This document shows positions 40,899 to 50,294 of a DNA stretch of 64,000 bases, one piece after another. This DNA comes from Herminiimonas fonticola (GTDB lineage Bacteria; Pseudomonadota; Gammaproteobacteria; Burkholderiales; Burkholderiaceae_D): positions 186,001 to 250,000 of the forward strand of contig NZ_PTLZ01000001.1 in the NCBI RefSeq assembly GCF_003293745.1, read 5' to 3'. Below the pieces are notes generated by a model. That model was not told where the DNA came from. It saw nothing but the letters and a program-made list of their open reading frames with translations, and did not search any database. How positions within the stretch are numbered: position 1 is the stretch's first letter; every line of letters begins with the position of its first letter. A program made the translations under genes and the position numbers.

Positions 40899-41711
40899 TT
40901 ACTTTGCTGAAGGGAAGAACAATTGTTCGCCTTCGATTTTGTAAGAAGCGATTTTCTTTTGACCTTCAGGCGAAGTCAGGTAATCGATGAACTGCTTCGC
41001 GCCTTTGTAGTTGATGCTTGGATACTTGGCAGGATTGGTTGCGATCACGCCGTACGGGTTGAACATTTTCTTGTCGCCTTGCACTGCAATCACCAAACCG
41101 GTTTTAGCACGGTATGCACCGTAGGTTGCGCGATCACTCAAGGTGTAGGCCTGCAACTCGGCAGCCATCGTCAAGACTTCGCCCATACCCAAACCGGCGG
41201 ATACATACGCGCTACCTTCCGGTTGTGAACCGACTTCTTTCCAGTATTTTTTCTCCATGACATCGGTACCGGAATTGTCGCCACGCGAAATAAACTTGGC
41301 TTTGCTATCGACGATTTTCTTCATTGCAGCGAGTACGTCTGTACTGCCTTTGATATGAGCTGGATCGCTGGTCGGGCCAACAATGATGAAATCGTTATAC
41401 ATCACGTCGCGCCTATCAACGCCATGACCTTCTGCGACAAACTTGTCTTCCAGTGTACGTGCGTGCACCAGCGTGACATCGACGTCGCCATTCTTCGCCA
41501 GCTCTAATGCCTTGCCGGTACCTACCGAGATCACGTGAACCTTGGAATTGGTCTTGGCTTCAAAGTCAGGCAGGATGTATGGCAGCAGGCCCGAGCTTTC
41601 AGTGCTGGTGGTAGTCGACAACTTGATGATCTGCTGAGCAAAGCCGAATGGTGTAACCAGTGCGGCGGCCAAAGCGACCGAAGCAAAACGCAAAAGTGAA
41701 CGACGTGACAT
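40899..41711 (-). CDS. Tungstate-type ABC transporter substrate-binding protein (TupA-like)
   Basis: A 270-residue periplasmic binding protein. Residues 1-25 are a signal peptide with a twin-arginine-like 'MSRRSLLRF' start and cleavage after 'GFA'. The mature protein begins with 'IIKLSTTTSTESSGLLPYILPDFE' (in parts), the mark of TupA/WtpA-like tungstate binders, then 'VGTGKALELAKNGDVDVTLVHA' and 'FISRGDNSGTDVMEK'. No permease or ATPase gene lies beside it. It is 98 bases downstream of the fds operon but separated from it by a terminator. A role in supplying W or Mo to formate dehydrogenase is inferred. Confidence 0.8.
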   Translation of the reverse strand: MSRRSLLRFASVALAAALVTPFGFAQQIIKLSTTTSTESSGLLPYILPDFEAKTNSKVHVISVGTGKALELAKNGDVDVTLVHARTLEDKFVAEGHGVDRRDVMYNDFIIVGPTSDPAHIKGSTDVLAAMKKIVDSKAKFISRGDNSGTDVMEKKYWKEVGSQPEGSAYVSAGLGMGEVLTMAAELQAYTLSDRATYGAYRAKTGLVIAVQGDKKMFNPYGVIATNPAKYPSINYKGAKQFIDYLTSPEGQKKIASYKIEGEQLFFPSAK

Positions 41712-41732
41712 GATTCCTCCTGAAGAACTAAT

Positions 41733-41767
41733 AAAAATGGCTGCGAACCTTGACGGTGCGCAGCCAT
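41733..41767 (-). terminator. Rho-independent terminator of the fds operon
   Basis: ATGGCTGCG and CGCAGCCAT form a perfect nine-base stem with a 13-base loop; in the leftward direction it is followed by TTTTATTAG. It lies 41 bases after the fdsD stop. Confidence 0.75.
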
Positions 41768-41808
41768 GTTAATCGGGTTGAACTATTGCATCAACCCATG
41801 CGCAAAGC

Positions 41809-42033
41809 TTAAATAATTTTATTGGTCTGTACGGCTTGCAGCACTATGTCTTTCAAGCCTGTGCCGCCGTGATCGATATGTTCGAGCAATTTGCGACGCA
41901 TAGGCGGCGCCCACGAACGTTTCAAATGACCACTGATATCTTTCAGCGATTGATCTCTATCGGTCATGGTTTCAAAGAAGTCACCGATCTGGTTTGCCAT
42001 CGTGACTAAATGATCTACGGTACTGTGACTCAT
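41809..42033 (-). CDS. fdsD: Formate dehydrogenase delta subunit
   Basis: A 74-residue protein, the last gene of the fds operon, 11 bases after fdhD and preceded by AAGGAAG. It has 'LVTMANQIGDFFETM' and 'HLKRSWAPPMRRKLLEHI', characteristic of FdsD. The subunit is needed for activity of soluble NAD-linked Mo formate dehydrogenase; its exact part is structural or in maturation. Confidence 0.93.
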   Translation of the reverse strand: MSHSTVDHLVTMANQIGDFFETMTDRDQSLKDISGHLKRSWAPPMRRKLLEHIDHGGTGLKDIVLQAVQTNKII

Positions 42034-42044
42034 ACTTCTTCCTT

Positions 42045-42875
42045 TTACTTGGTTTTATCGCGCATCAATCGATGTGATTGTGCGTATACGACATGACTGT
42101 TGCTGCGTACAAATCCGACCAACGTGACGTTAGCCTCTTCGGCCAATTGAATCGCAAGACTGGTAGGCGCTGAAATAGCCGCCAGAAAACCCATTCCCAT
42201 CGTTGCCGACTTCTGCACCATTTCATAACTGGCACGACTGGTAATCAGCGCAGCACCGTTAGTAAAATCGCGCTTCTCGTCTGCCATTGCACCGATCAAT
42301 TTATCGAGTGCATTGTGACGGCCAATATCTTCACGTACCAGATCAACCGACCCATCCGCATTCATCCATGCCGCTGCGTGTGTCGCACCGGTATAACGCT
42401 GCAAACGCTGCTTGCCTTGCATCGCCTTCATGCCGGCATAAATCTGCGTGGCAGAAAACGCTGTACTGCCTGTCACAGCGTCCGGCCGGCGAACTGCCTG
42501 CGCCAAGGTTTCTGCACCACACAATCCACAACCGGTACGGCCGGTCAGGTTGCGACGCTTGTCTTTCAACGTCACGAAGCGTTCCGTTGCGATTTGCATC
42601 TGTACCTGTATACCTTGCGCGCCGGGTACGATTTCACACTCGTACAACTCTGAACGATCTTTCAAGATGCCTTCGCTCAATGAAAAGCCGAGCGCAAAAT
42701 CTTCCAGATCGTAAGGTGAGGCCAGCATCACCGCATGCGAGATGCCGTTATATTCCAGCGCGATCGGTACTTCTTCCGCGACATCATCCTCGCAGAGCTC
42801 ACGCCGATCCGCGTCCCATTTTTCTACTGAGACCCGGACCAGCGCGGTGCGCTCTTCGTCGGAGATGCCGTTCAT
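42045..42875 (-). CDS. fdhD: Formate dehydrogenase accessory sulfurtransferase FdhD (FdsC)
   Basis: A 276-residue FdhD-family protein, which transfers sulfur to the Mo-bis(MGD) cofactor before insertion into formate dehydrogenase. The family's Cys motif is in 'GRTGCGLCGAE', and 'REDIGRHNALDKLIGA' and 'SRASYEMVQKSATMG' are standard. It lies 16 bases downstream of fdsA and 11 upstream of fdsD. In related operons it is called fdsC. Confidence 0.95.
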   Translation of the reverse strand: MNGISDEERTALVRVSVEKWDADRRELCEDDVAEEVPIALEYNGISHAVMLASPYDLEDFALGFSLSEGILKDRSELYECEIVPGAQGIQVQMQIATERFVTLKDKRRNLTGRTGCGLCGAETLAQAVRRPDAVTGSTAFSATQIYAGMKAMQGKQRLQRYTGATHAAAWMNADGSVDLVREDIGRHNALDKLIGAMADEKRDFTNGAALITSRASYEMVQKSATMGMGFLAAISAPTSLAIQLAEEANVTLVGFVRSNSHVVYAQSHRLMRDKTK

Positions 42876-42891
42876 CTACGTCTTGCTGCTC

Positions 42892-45759
42892 TTACTTCGC
42901 GACCGCAGATTCTTTTGGAATCATCTGGTCAGTAGCAAAGCTTTCTTGCTGCGTGTTGAAGCGGTTGTAAGTACGCTGCCATTCGGAAGGCTGGCTAACC
43001 GGCATGATTTGCACAGCCGTTACCTTGTACTCAGGACAGTTAGTTGCCCAATCCGATGAACTGGTCGTAATCACGTTCGCGCCCGATTCCGGGAAGTGGA
43101 ACGTGGTGTAGACCACGCCTGGCTGAATATTTTCCGTAATATCAGCACGCAATACCGTCTCACCAGCACGCGATTGAATACCGACCCAATCGTTTTGCTT
43201 GATGCCACGATCCAGCGCATCTTGTGGATGGATTTCCAGACGATCTTCGCTGTGCCACATATTGTTGTGAGTACGGCGAGTTTGAGCACCCACGTTGTAT
43301 TGCGACAAAATACGACCGGTAGTCAAAATCAATGGATACTTTTTGGTGACTTTTTCGCCGGCACCGAAGTACTTGGTATCAATGAATTTACCTTTGCCGC
43401 GTACGAATTCGCCAATGTGCATGGTTGGCGTACCTTCTGGCGCCGCATCGTTGCATGGCCATTGGATACTGCCGCCGAGCTCGTCGATACGCTTGAAGCT
43501 CACACCGGTGAAGGTAGGCGTCAGGGAAGCGATTTCATCCATGATTTCGCGTGGATGTTTGTAGCTCATTGGATAACCCAATGCGTTCGACAACATGCAG
43601 GTCACTTCCCAATCGCCTTTGCCGGCTTTTGGCGGCATCACTTTGCGTACGCGCGAGATGCGACGTTCTGCATTGGTGAAGGTACCGTCTTTTTCCAGGA
43701 AGGACGAACCCGGCAAGAACACGTGCGCGTATTTTGCGGTTTCGTTCAGGAAGATATCTTGTACAACGATACATTCCATTTTTTCCAGCGCGCCAGTAAC
43801 GTGTTGTGTATCCGGATCGGATTGAACAATGTCTTCACCCTGGCAATACAGGCCCATGAAGGTGCCATCCATTGCCGCGTCAAACATGTTTGGAATACGC
43901 AGGCCTGGTTCTGGATCGAGCACGCAATTCCATGCAGCTTCGAATTCAGCACGGGTAGTGGAATCCGAAACATGACGATAGCCTGGCAGTTCGTGCGGGA
44001 AGGAACCCATATCGCATGAACCCTGCACGTTGTTTTGACCGCGCAGCGGATTGACGCCGACGCCTTCGCGACCGATGTTGCCGGTTGCCATCGCCAGATT
44101 GGCGATACCGATCACCGTGGTCGAACCTTGTGCATGTTCGGTGACGCCGAGACCGTAATAGATCGCGCCGTTTTTAGCGTTTGCATACATGCGTGCAGCA
44201 GCGCGGATTTCTTCAGCTGGTACACCGCTGATTTTTTCCACGGCTTCAGGAGAATTTTCTTCTTGGCAGATGAAGTGTTCCCATTCCTTGAACGAATCAA
44301 CTTCACAACGTTCGGCGATGAATGCTGGCTTGTGCAGTTTTTCGGTCAGGATGACGTATGCCAATGCATTGACGATCGCAACGTTGGTACCCGGCATCAA
44401 TTTCAAATGGTAGTCCGCTTGTACGTGCGGTGATTTAACCATTTCTGTTGTGCGTGGATCGACAACGATCAGTTTCGCGCCTTGGCGAATACGACGTTTC
44501 ATTTGCGAAGCGAACACCGGATGTGCATTCGCCGGGTTGGCACCGATCACAACGATGACATCGGATTTCATGACCGATTCAAAGGTTTGCGTACCCGCCG
44601 ATTCACCCAGCGTTACTTTCAAGCCGTAGCCGGTAGGCGAGTGACAAACGCGGGCGCAGGTATCAACGTTGTTGTTACCGAATGCAGCGCGCACCAGTTT
44701 TTGAACCAGGTAGCCTTCTTCATTGGTGCAACGTGACGATACCAAGCCGCCGATCGAGTCCTTGCCGTATTTAGCCTGGATGCGTTTGAATTCTGACGCG
44801 GTGTAGTTGATCGCTTCTTCCCATGACACTTCTTTCCATGGGTCGGTGATTTTGCTGCGGATCATCGGTTTCAACATGCGGTCTTTATGCGTTGCATAAC
44901 CCCATGCAAAACGACCCTTGACGCAAGCGTGGCCTTGGTTGGCTTTGCCGTCCGGATTTGGCACCATGCGGACCACTTCATTGCCCTTCATTTCGGCTTT
45001 GAACGAGCAACCAACGCCGCAGTATGCGCAAGTGGTGACTTTGCTGTGTTCGCCCTGGCCCATCATGATGACGGTTTTTTCAGTCAAGGTCGCTGTTGGG
45101 CATGCGTCAACGCAAGCACCACAAGATACGCATTCTGATTCGATGAAGTCTTCGTTTTGACTGGCCGATACGCGCGAGGCAAAACCGCGACCATCGATGG
45201 TCAGCGCGAAAGTACCTTGAGTTTCTTCGCAAGCGCGTACGCAGCGGTTGCAGACGATACATTTCGATGCATCGTAAGTGAAGTAAGGATTCGATTCGTC
45301 TTTTTCCAGCTTCAGATGGTTTTCGCCATCGTAGCCGTAACGTACATCGCGCAGACCGACGACACCAGCCATGTCTTGCAGTTCGCAATTTCCGTTGGTT
45401 GGGCAGGTCAGGCAGTCCAGTGGGTGATCGGAGATGTACAACTCCATCACGCCACGGCGAATGTCAGCCAGCTTAGGCGTTTGTGTTTTGATCTTCATGC
45501 CAGCTTCAGCCGGCGTGGTGCACGATGCAGGGTAGCCGCGGCGACCTTCGATTTCAACCAGACACAGACGGCATGAGCCGAATGCTTCCAGGCTGTCAGT
45601 AGCGCACAGTTTCGGCACGTTGATGCCGACTTCTGCCGCTGCACGCATGACGGATGTGCCTTGTGGCACGGTGATTTCTACGCCATCGATTTCCAGTGTT
45701 ATCAGGTTCTCGGACTTGCTTTTCGGCGTGCCGTAATCGATACCATTTAATTGATTCAT
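42892..45759 (-). CDS. fdsA: NAD-dependent formate dehydrogenase alpha subunit (Mo-bis(MGD), Fe-S)
   Basis: A 955-residue catalytic subunit that oxidises formate to CO2. In order: an N-terminal [2Fe-2S] domain ('CATDSLEAFGSCRLC'), a His-Cys3 cluster ('HPLDCLTCPTNGNC'), two [4Fe-4S] ferredoxin motifs ('CIVCNRCVRACEE' and 'CVSCGACVDACP'), another [4Fe-4S] ('CAYCGVGC') and the Mo/W-bis(MGD) domain with the active-site Cys in 'ARVCHSPTGYG'. No twin-arginine signal, so cytosolic. The ATG is preceded by GGAGCGAAAC. It receives electrons from formate and passes them to FdsB/FdsG. Confidence 0.97.
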   Translation of the reverse strand: MNQLNGIDYGTPKSKSENLITLEIDGVEITVPQGTSVMRAAAEVGINVPKLCATDSLEAFGSCRLCLVEIEGRRGYPASCTTPAEAGMKIKTQTPKLADIRRGVMELYISDHPLDCLTCPTNGNCELQDMAGVVGLRDVRYGYDGENHLKLEKDESNPYFTYDASKCIVCNRCVRACEETQGTFALTIDGRGFASRVSASQNEDFIESECVSCGACVDACPTATLTEKTVIMMGQGEHSKVTTCAYCGVGCSFKAEMKGNEVVRMVPNPDGKANQGHACVKGRFAWGYATHKDRMLKPMIRSKITDPWKEVSWEEAINYTASEFKRIQAKYGKDSIGGLVSSRCTNEEGYLVQKLVRAAFGNNNVDTCARVCHSPTGYGLKVTLGESAGTQTFESVMKSDVIVVIGANPANAHPVFASQMKRRIRQGAKLIVVDPRTTEMVKSPHVQADYHLKLMPGTNVAIVNALAYVILTEKLHKPAFIAERCEVDSFKEWEHFICQEENSPEAVEKISGVPAEEIRAAARMYANAKNGAIYYGLGVTEHAQGSTTVIGIANLAMATGNIGREGVGVNPLRGQNNVQGSCDMGSFPHELPGYRHVSDSTTRAEFEAAWNCVLDPEPGLRIPNMFDAAMDGTFMGLYCQGEDIVQSDPDTQHVTGALEKMECIVVQDIFLNETAKYAHVFLPGSSFLEKDGTFTNAERRISRVRKVMPPKAGKGDWEVTCMLSNALGYPMSYKHPREIMDEIASLTPTFTGVSFKRIDELGGSIQWPCNDAAPEGTPTMHIGEFVRGKGKFIDTKYFGAGEKVTKKYPLILTTGRILSQYNVGAQTRRTHNNMWHSEDRLEIHPQDALDRGIKQNDWVGIQSRAGETVLRADITENIQPGVVYTTFHFPESGANVITTSSSDWATNCPEYKVTAVQIMPVSQPSEWQRTYNRFNTQQESFATDQMIPKESAVAK

Positions 45760-45793
45760 GTTTCGCTCCAGTTTCTTGACTTGTGCAGCAGGT

Positions 45794-47350
45794 TTAAGCT
45801 GCGTTGGCTAATGCTTTTTGATCGCCAAAATCTTCAGGGAAGTGATTCAGGGCAGACAACACCGGGAACGGTGTCATATTGCCCATCGCACATAGCGATC
45901 CCGTCACCATCACATCGCACAAGTCGCGCAGCAGGTGAATTTGCTGAGGCCGATTCTGATTAGCGATGATTTTGTCCATTACTTCCACACCACGTGTCGA
46001 GCCGATCCGGCACGGTGTGCATTTGCCGCATGATTCGACTGCGCAAAAATGCATTGCATAACGCGCCTGTTTGGCCATGTCGACGGTATCGTCGAAAGCC
46101 ACCAGGCCGCCGTGACCGACGGTCGATGCGACGGCGGCAAAAGCTTCATAGTCGAAGGGTGTATCGAACAGCGATTCCGGCATGTAGGCGCCGAGTGGGC
46201 CACCAACTTGCACGGCGCGGATCGGACGACCCGACTCCGAACCGCCGCCAAAGTCATACAACAATTCGCGCAAGGTAACGCCGAATGCTTTTTCTACCAG
46301 GCCGCCGTATTTCAGATTGCCGGCCAATTGCATAGGCAAGGTGCCGCGCGAACGGCCCATACCGAAGTCTTTGTAGAAGGTTGCGCCACGCGACAAGATC
46401 AATGGCACGGCGGACAAGGAAATAACGTTGTTGATAACGGTTGGCTTGCCGAACAAACCTTGCAGCGCCGGCAGTGGTGGTTTGGCACGCACCAAACCAC
46501 GCTTGCCTTCGATACTTTCCAGCATCGCGGTTTCTTCGCCGCAAACGTAAGCGCCAGCAGCTTTGCGTACTTGCAGGTTGAAGGTGCGGCCGGAGCCCAG
46601 AATGTTTTCACCGAGGTAGCCCGCTTTGTTCGCAGCAACAATCGCTTCGTTCAGGTTGGCGATCGAGTGCGGATACTCGGAACGCACATATATATAGCCT
46701 TCGGTTGCTTTGACAGCCAAGCCAGCAATGGTCATGCCTTCGATCAGCATGAATGGATCGTCTTCCATCACCATGCGATCGGAGAAAGTACCGGAGTCGC
46801 CTTCATCGGCGTTGCAAGCGATGTACTTTTGATCGGCTTCAGCGCCGAGCACGGTTTTCCACTTGATGCCGGTTGGGAAAGCTGCGCCGCCGCGACCGCG
46901 CAGGCCGGAATCGGTGACTTCCTGAACAATCGCAGCCGGCTCCATGGCGATGGCTTTTTTCAAGCCAACGTAGCCTTCATGCGCCAAGTAGTCATCCAAA
47001 GAAACTGGATCGGTAATACCGACGCGTACGAATTGCAGGCGCTCTTGTTTTTTCAGGTAAGGAATTTCTTCGGTCAAACCCAGTGCTTTTGGGTGTTTAC
47101 CACCTGTAGTGAAGCCTGCGTCGAACAAACCGGCAACTTCGTGCTCTTCGATAGGACCAAACGCGATACGGCCAGCGTCAGTTGCGACTTCTACCAGTGG
47201 CTCAAGCCAGAACATGCCGCGCGAACCGTTGCGCACCAATTTGATGTCTATGCCGCGTGCTTTTGCTTCTTTGGCGATGGCTGCAGCCGTTTCATTGGCG
47301 CCCAGTGCCAGCGCGGTTGAATCGCGCGGGACGAAGATAGTTACGGTCAT
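45794..47350 (-). CDS. fdsB: NAD-dependent formate dehydrogenase beta subunit (FMN, Fe-S)
   Basis: A 518-residue subunit related to NuoF, with a thioredoxin-like N-terminal ~130 residues, the FMN/NADH-binding part ('LRGRGGAAFPTGIKW', 'YVCGEETAMLESIEG') and a C-terminal [4Fe-4S] motif 'ESCGKCTPCRIG'. It reduces NAD with electrons from FdsA. Its ATG overlaps the fdsG stop by four bases. It is followed by fdsA 34 bases later. Confidence 0.97.
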   Translation of the reverse strand: MTVTIFVPRDSTALALGANETAAAIAKEAKARGIDIKLVRNGSRGMFWLEPLVEVATDAGRIAFGPIEEHEVAGLFDAGFTTGGKHPKALGLTEEIPYLKKQERLQFVRVGITDPVSLDDYLAHEGYVGLKKAIAMEPAAIVQEVTDSGLRGRGGAAFPTGIKWKTVLGAEADQKYIACNADEGDSGTFSDRMVMEDDPFMLIEGMTIAGLAVKATEGYIYVRSEYPHSIANLNEAIVAANKAGYLGENILGSGRTFNLQVRKAAGAYVCGEETAMLESIEGKRGLVRAKPPLPALQGLFGKPTVINNVISLSAVPLILSRGATFYKDFGMGRSRGTLPMQLAGNLKYGGLVEKAFGVTLRELLYDFGGGSESGRPIRAVQVGGPLGAYMPESLFDTPFDYEAFAAVASTVGHGGLVAFDDTVDMAKQARYAMHFCAVESCGKCTPCRIGSTRGVEVMDKIIANQNRPQQIHLLRDLCDVMVTGSLCAMGNMTPFPVLSALNHFPEDFGDQKALANAA

Positions 47351-47826
47351 TGCACACCTCGCTTCGCTTGAATCAAGCGGTTGAATTTTTCGTTCGATAC
47401 GCGTGCGTACAGATCGTCATCGATCTGAATCGCAGGGCCACTGGCACATTGGCCGAGGCAATAAACGACTTCCAGCGAGAATTTGCCGTCGTCGGTGATT
47501 TCGTGGAAATCGCAACCGAGCAATTCTTTGGCGTGATCAACCAGTGATTCGCAGCCGCGAGCCTGACAAGCCTCGGCGCGGCAGATTTGCACGACGTGCT
47601 TACCGGCTGGATGCTGGCGGAAGAAATGATAGTATGTGATCACACCATGCACTTCAGCACGGGACAGATTCAGACCGTCGGCAATCGCGGGCACCATGCT
47701 AGGCGGAATGAAACCGACTGCACTTTGGATATCATGCAGAATCGGCAGCAATGCGCCAGGCATCGTTTTACGTTGGGCGATGATGAACTCAATCGCCGCC
47801 ACATCGAATGTGTGTTCAGTGCTCAT
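47347..47826 (-). CDS. fdsG: NAD-dependent formate dehydrogenase gamma subunit ([2Fe-2S])
   Basis: A 159-residue NuoE-like subunit, with the thioredoxin-type [2Fe-2S] Cys pattern in 'VQICRAEACQARGC' and 'VYCLGQCASGPA'. First gene of the operon, so the promoter lies in the 235-base region upstream, which is shared with the divergent ModE-like regulator. Confidence 0.96.
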   Translation of the reverse strand: MSTEHTFDVAAIEFIIAQRKTMPGALLPILHDIQSAVGFIPPSMVPAIADGLNLSRAEVHGVITYYHFFRQHPAGKHVVQICRAEACQARGCESLVDHAKELLGCDFHEITDDGKFSLEVVYCLGQCASGPAIQIDDDLYARVSNEKFNRLIQAKRGVQ

Positions 47827-47916
47827 ACAGAGACTCCTGTGAACGACATCGATGGCGCATGCCGCGAGGTCGTGAAATCAAACGAAAACATACTGCTTCC
47901 TTGTTAAAAATTATCT

Positions 47917-47943
47917 TGTATATATGTTTTTAATAGCATATAG
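47917..47943. promoter_or_regulatory. Candidate operator in the fds / regulator intergenic region
   Basis: TATATG (47921-47926) and CATATA (47937-47942) are a perfect inverted pair with a ten-base spacer, within a very AT-rich tract between the divergent fdsG and the ModE-like regulator. It resembles the TATAT/ATATA character of ModE sites. Only the sequence symmetry is observed; the binding protein is inferred. Confidence 0.4.
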
Positions 47944-48061
47944 TTTGCAGGCGAACCTTTGCAACCTTTGAAAGGTAGCACTCGAAAAGCCTAGGCTCAA
48001 TAGGCTATCTTTTGCATAATCGGGAAAAGTGACACCAACACCAATAGGTTTTTAATTACAT

Positions 48062-49153
48062 ATGTTCAAGGTAGTCATCAATCCCCATTGGGAAATCACA
48101 CACAGCTCGGCAGATACACCGCTGGACACCGCGGTCTTGCTGGGTTTGCTGATGTCGATACAAAAAACCGGCTCCATTTCCAAAGCGGCCCGCCTGGTCG
48201 ACTTGTCATATCGCTATTCCTGGGGTTTGTTGCGCGATGCGGAAAAAATGTTCGGCACCTCGCTGTTAAATACTGATCGCGGGCGCGGCACGACTTTGAC
48301 TGCCTTGGCGGAAAAACTGATTTGGGCCGATAGACGCATACGCGCACGCTTGTCACCAACGCTCGAAAGTCTGGCTTCCGAGCTGGAAAGCGAAATCGGC
48401 AAAACCATCGTCGGCAAAACCAAACCGCTGCGCCTCGATGCCAGCCACGGCTTTGCGGTCGATGCCTTGTTGCATCAACTAACCGAGGCTAATCTTCCAG
48501 TCGATTTGCGTTATCGCAACAGCACGGATGCGGTCGCCGCCTTGTCTCGCAATGAATGTGATCTGGCTGGTTTCCACGTGCCGCTTGGTGAATTCGAGAA
48601 AAAGGCCGTTGAGCGTTACACGCAATGGCTGAATCCGCGTGAGCATTGCCTGCTGCATCTGGCGGTACGTACTCAAGGCATGTTTGTCGCGCCTGGCAAT
48701 CCGAAAAAAATTCAATCGTTGCAAGACCTGACGCGGCCCGGCATACGTTTCGTCAATCGGCAAGCCGGCTCCGGCACACGCATGCTGCTGGAACTGATGT
48801 TGGCCGGCGCGAATATCTCGCCGTTTGATATTGAGGGCTATCAAAGCAATGAATTCACGCATTCGGCGGTCGCGGCTTTTATTGCAAGCGGGATGGCGGA
48901 TGTGGGTGTCGGTGTGCAGACGGCCGCACATCGATTCAGCCTGGACTTCATTCCATTGATACGCGAACGCTATTTCCTCGCTTTGCCGCTGGCGATCATG
49001 GACGATCCATTAATACAACTGGTGATAGACGTCGTGCAGTCGGGTTATTTCCGCAAGGTGATCAATGGTTTGGCGGGCTACGATGCTAGCGACACAGGGA
49101 AAATCCTGTTGCTGTCTGAAGCATTCGGCCACGTTAAAACTGCCGCAGCGTAA
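48062..49153 (+). CDS. ModE-type winged-helix regulator with periplasmic-binding-like domain
   Basis: A 363-residue protein. Residues about 25-110 form a ModE/LysR-like winged helix ('MSIQKTGSISKAARLVDLSYRYSWGLLRDAE' in parts, then 'TDRGRGTTLTALAEKL'). The remainder matches the PBP-like ligand domain ('VAALSRNECDLAGFHVPLGE', 'RFVNRQAGSGTRMLLELML', 'GYQSNEFTHSAVAAFI', in parts). Such proteins are thought to sense oxyanions or molybdenum-linked ligands. It is divergent from fdsG and convergent with modC, so control of the fds operon is the natural proposal. The ligand is unknown. Confidence 0.85.
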   Translation: MFKVVINPHWEITHSSADTPLDTAVLLGLLMSIQKTGSISKAARLVDLSYRYSWGLLRDAEKMFGTSLLNTDRGRGTTLTALAEKLIWADRRIRARLSPTLESLASELESEIGKTIVGKTKPLRLDASHGFAVDALLHQLTEANLPVDLRYRNSTDAVAALSRNECDLAGFHVPLGEFEKKAVERYTQWLNPREHCLLHLAVRTQGMFVAPGNPKKIQSLQDLTRPGIRFVNRQAGSGTRMLLELMLAGANISPFDIEGYQSNEFTHSAVAAFIASGMADVGVGVQTAAHRFSLDFIPLIRERYFLALPLAIMDDPLIQLVIDVVQSGYFRKVINGLAGYDASDTGKILLLSEAFGHVKTAAA

Positions 49154-49180
49154 ATACAGTACGACAGAATAACGATCAAG

Positions 49181-49204
49181 CGAGGCAACCTTGCCTCGTT
49201 TTTT
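49181..49204. terminator. Bidirectional terminator between the regulator and modC
   Basis: CGAGGCAA/TTGCCTCG eight-base stem with a two-base centre, followed on the plus strand by six T. It ends the regulator transcript and lies just after the modC stop. Confidence 0.8.
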
Positions 49205-49205
49205 G

Positions 49206-50294
49206 CTATTTAAGAATAGCGATGCCTTTGATCTGCGCGTACAAGGCTTTGCCCGGCACCAGATCCATGGCCACGCATGACTTGCTGGTAATCCGCGCCA
49301 GCAAGCGTGTGCCATTCGCATCCAGCCCAACCATCACCTGTCCTGCGGCATCTGCCGACAATTCTGTCACCGTCGCCGCGACGATATTCAGTATGCTGGT
49401 ATCGCGTTGCGGTGTCAGACTCAAACTCACATCGCGCGCCTGCACGCGTATCCGCACTTGCTGACCTATGGTTGCGCTTTGTTGTGGCAACAAGAGTTGA
49501 CCACCTGAAAATGTGGCCGACGTCAGATGGTAGTCAGGATCATGTGCACTGATAGTCGCTGTGACCAGGGCGCTGGCAGCATCACCATGCGCTACATCGA
49601 GATCCAGACGTGTCAGCAAATCATTGGTCGCACCACTCGCGATGACCTTGCCGCTTTCCAGCAGTACTAGATGATCTGCAAGACGTGCAACTTCTTCCGG
49701 CGAATGGCTGACGTACAAGATAGGGATATCGAGTTCATCGTGCAGACGTTCCAGATACGGCATGATTTCACTTTTGCGTTTTGCATCCAGCGCAGCGAGC
49801 GGCTCATCCATTAACAAGATACGCGGACTGGTCGCCAATGCGCGCGCGATGGCAACACGCTGGCGTTCACCACCAGATAATTTGTCCGGCTTGCGCTGCA
49901 TCAAGTGACCAATATCCAGCAAGGCAACCGCGTGATCGAGAGAGACTTGGCGCGACGTAGTAGAGATACGCCGCATACCGTACTCGAGATTGCGTTTTAC
50001 ATCGAGATGCGGGAACAGACTAGCTTCCTGAAAAACGTAACCAAGTGAGCGTTTATACGTCGGCAAAAATATGCCGCGCGCATCATCTTGCCAAACCTCA
50101 CCATTGACTTCCAGATACGCATCGCTGGCGCGCTCAAGTCCGGCAATCACACGCAGGCAGGTTGTCTTGCCTGAGCCTGAAGTGCCGAACAAGGCACTGA
50201 CGCCGCGACCTGGCAGCGCCAAATCGACGTCCAGCGAAAATGCGCCGTAACTCACTTTGAAGCGCGCGTTGATTTGATTGGCGACCTTGCTCAT
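49206..50294 (-). CDS. modC: Molybdate ABC transporter ATP-binding protein
   Basis: A 362-residue ATPase. Walker A is '[16 protein letters not shown]', the signature is '[16 protein letters not shown]' and Walker B is '[12 protein letters not shown]'. The C-terminal ~110 residues carry a Mop/TOBE oxyanion-binding domain ('[10 protein letters not shown]', '[15 protein letters not shown]'-like). It powers molybdate uptake with ModB. The ATG overlaps the modB stop (ATGA). Confidence 0.95.
   Translation of the reverse strand: MSKVANQINARFKVSYGAFSLDVDLALPGRGVSALFGTSGSGKTTCLRVIAGLERASDAYLEVNGEVWQDDARGIFLPTYKRSLGYVFQEASLFPHLDVKRNLEYGMRRISTTSRQVSLDHAVALLDIGHLMQRKPDKLSGGERQRVAIARALATSPRILLMDEPLAALDAKRKSEIMPYLERLHDELDIPILYVSHSPEEVARLADHLVLLESGKVIASGATNDLLTRLDLDVAHGDAASALVTATISAHDPDYHLTSATFSGGQLLLPQQSATIGQQVRIRVQARDVSLSLTPQRDTSILNIVAATVTELSADAAGQVMVGLDANGTRLLARITSKSCVAMDLVPGKALYAQIKGIAILK

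Noticed and set aside
43096-44019. A 307-codon open frame antisense to fdsA
   Set aside because: Same reasoning: antisense shadow of a well-supported gene.
46049-47320. A 423-codon open frame antisense to fdsB
   Set aside because: Mirror of fdsB codons; no recognisable protein features and no ribosome site.
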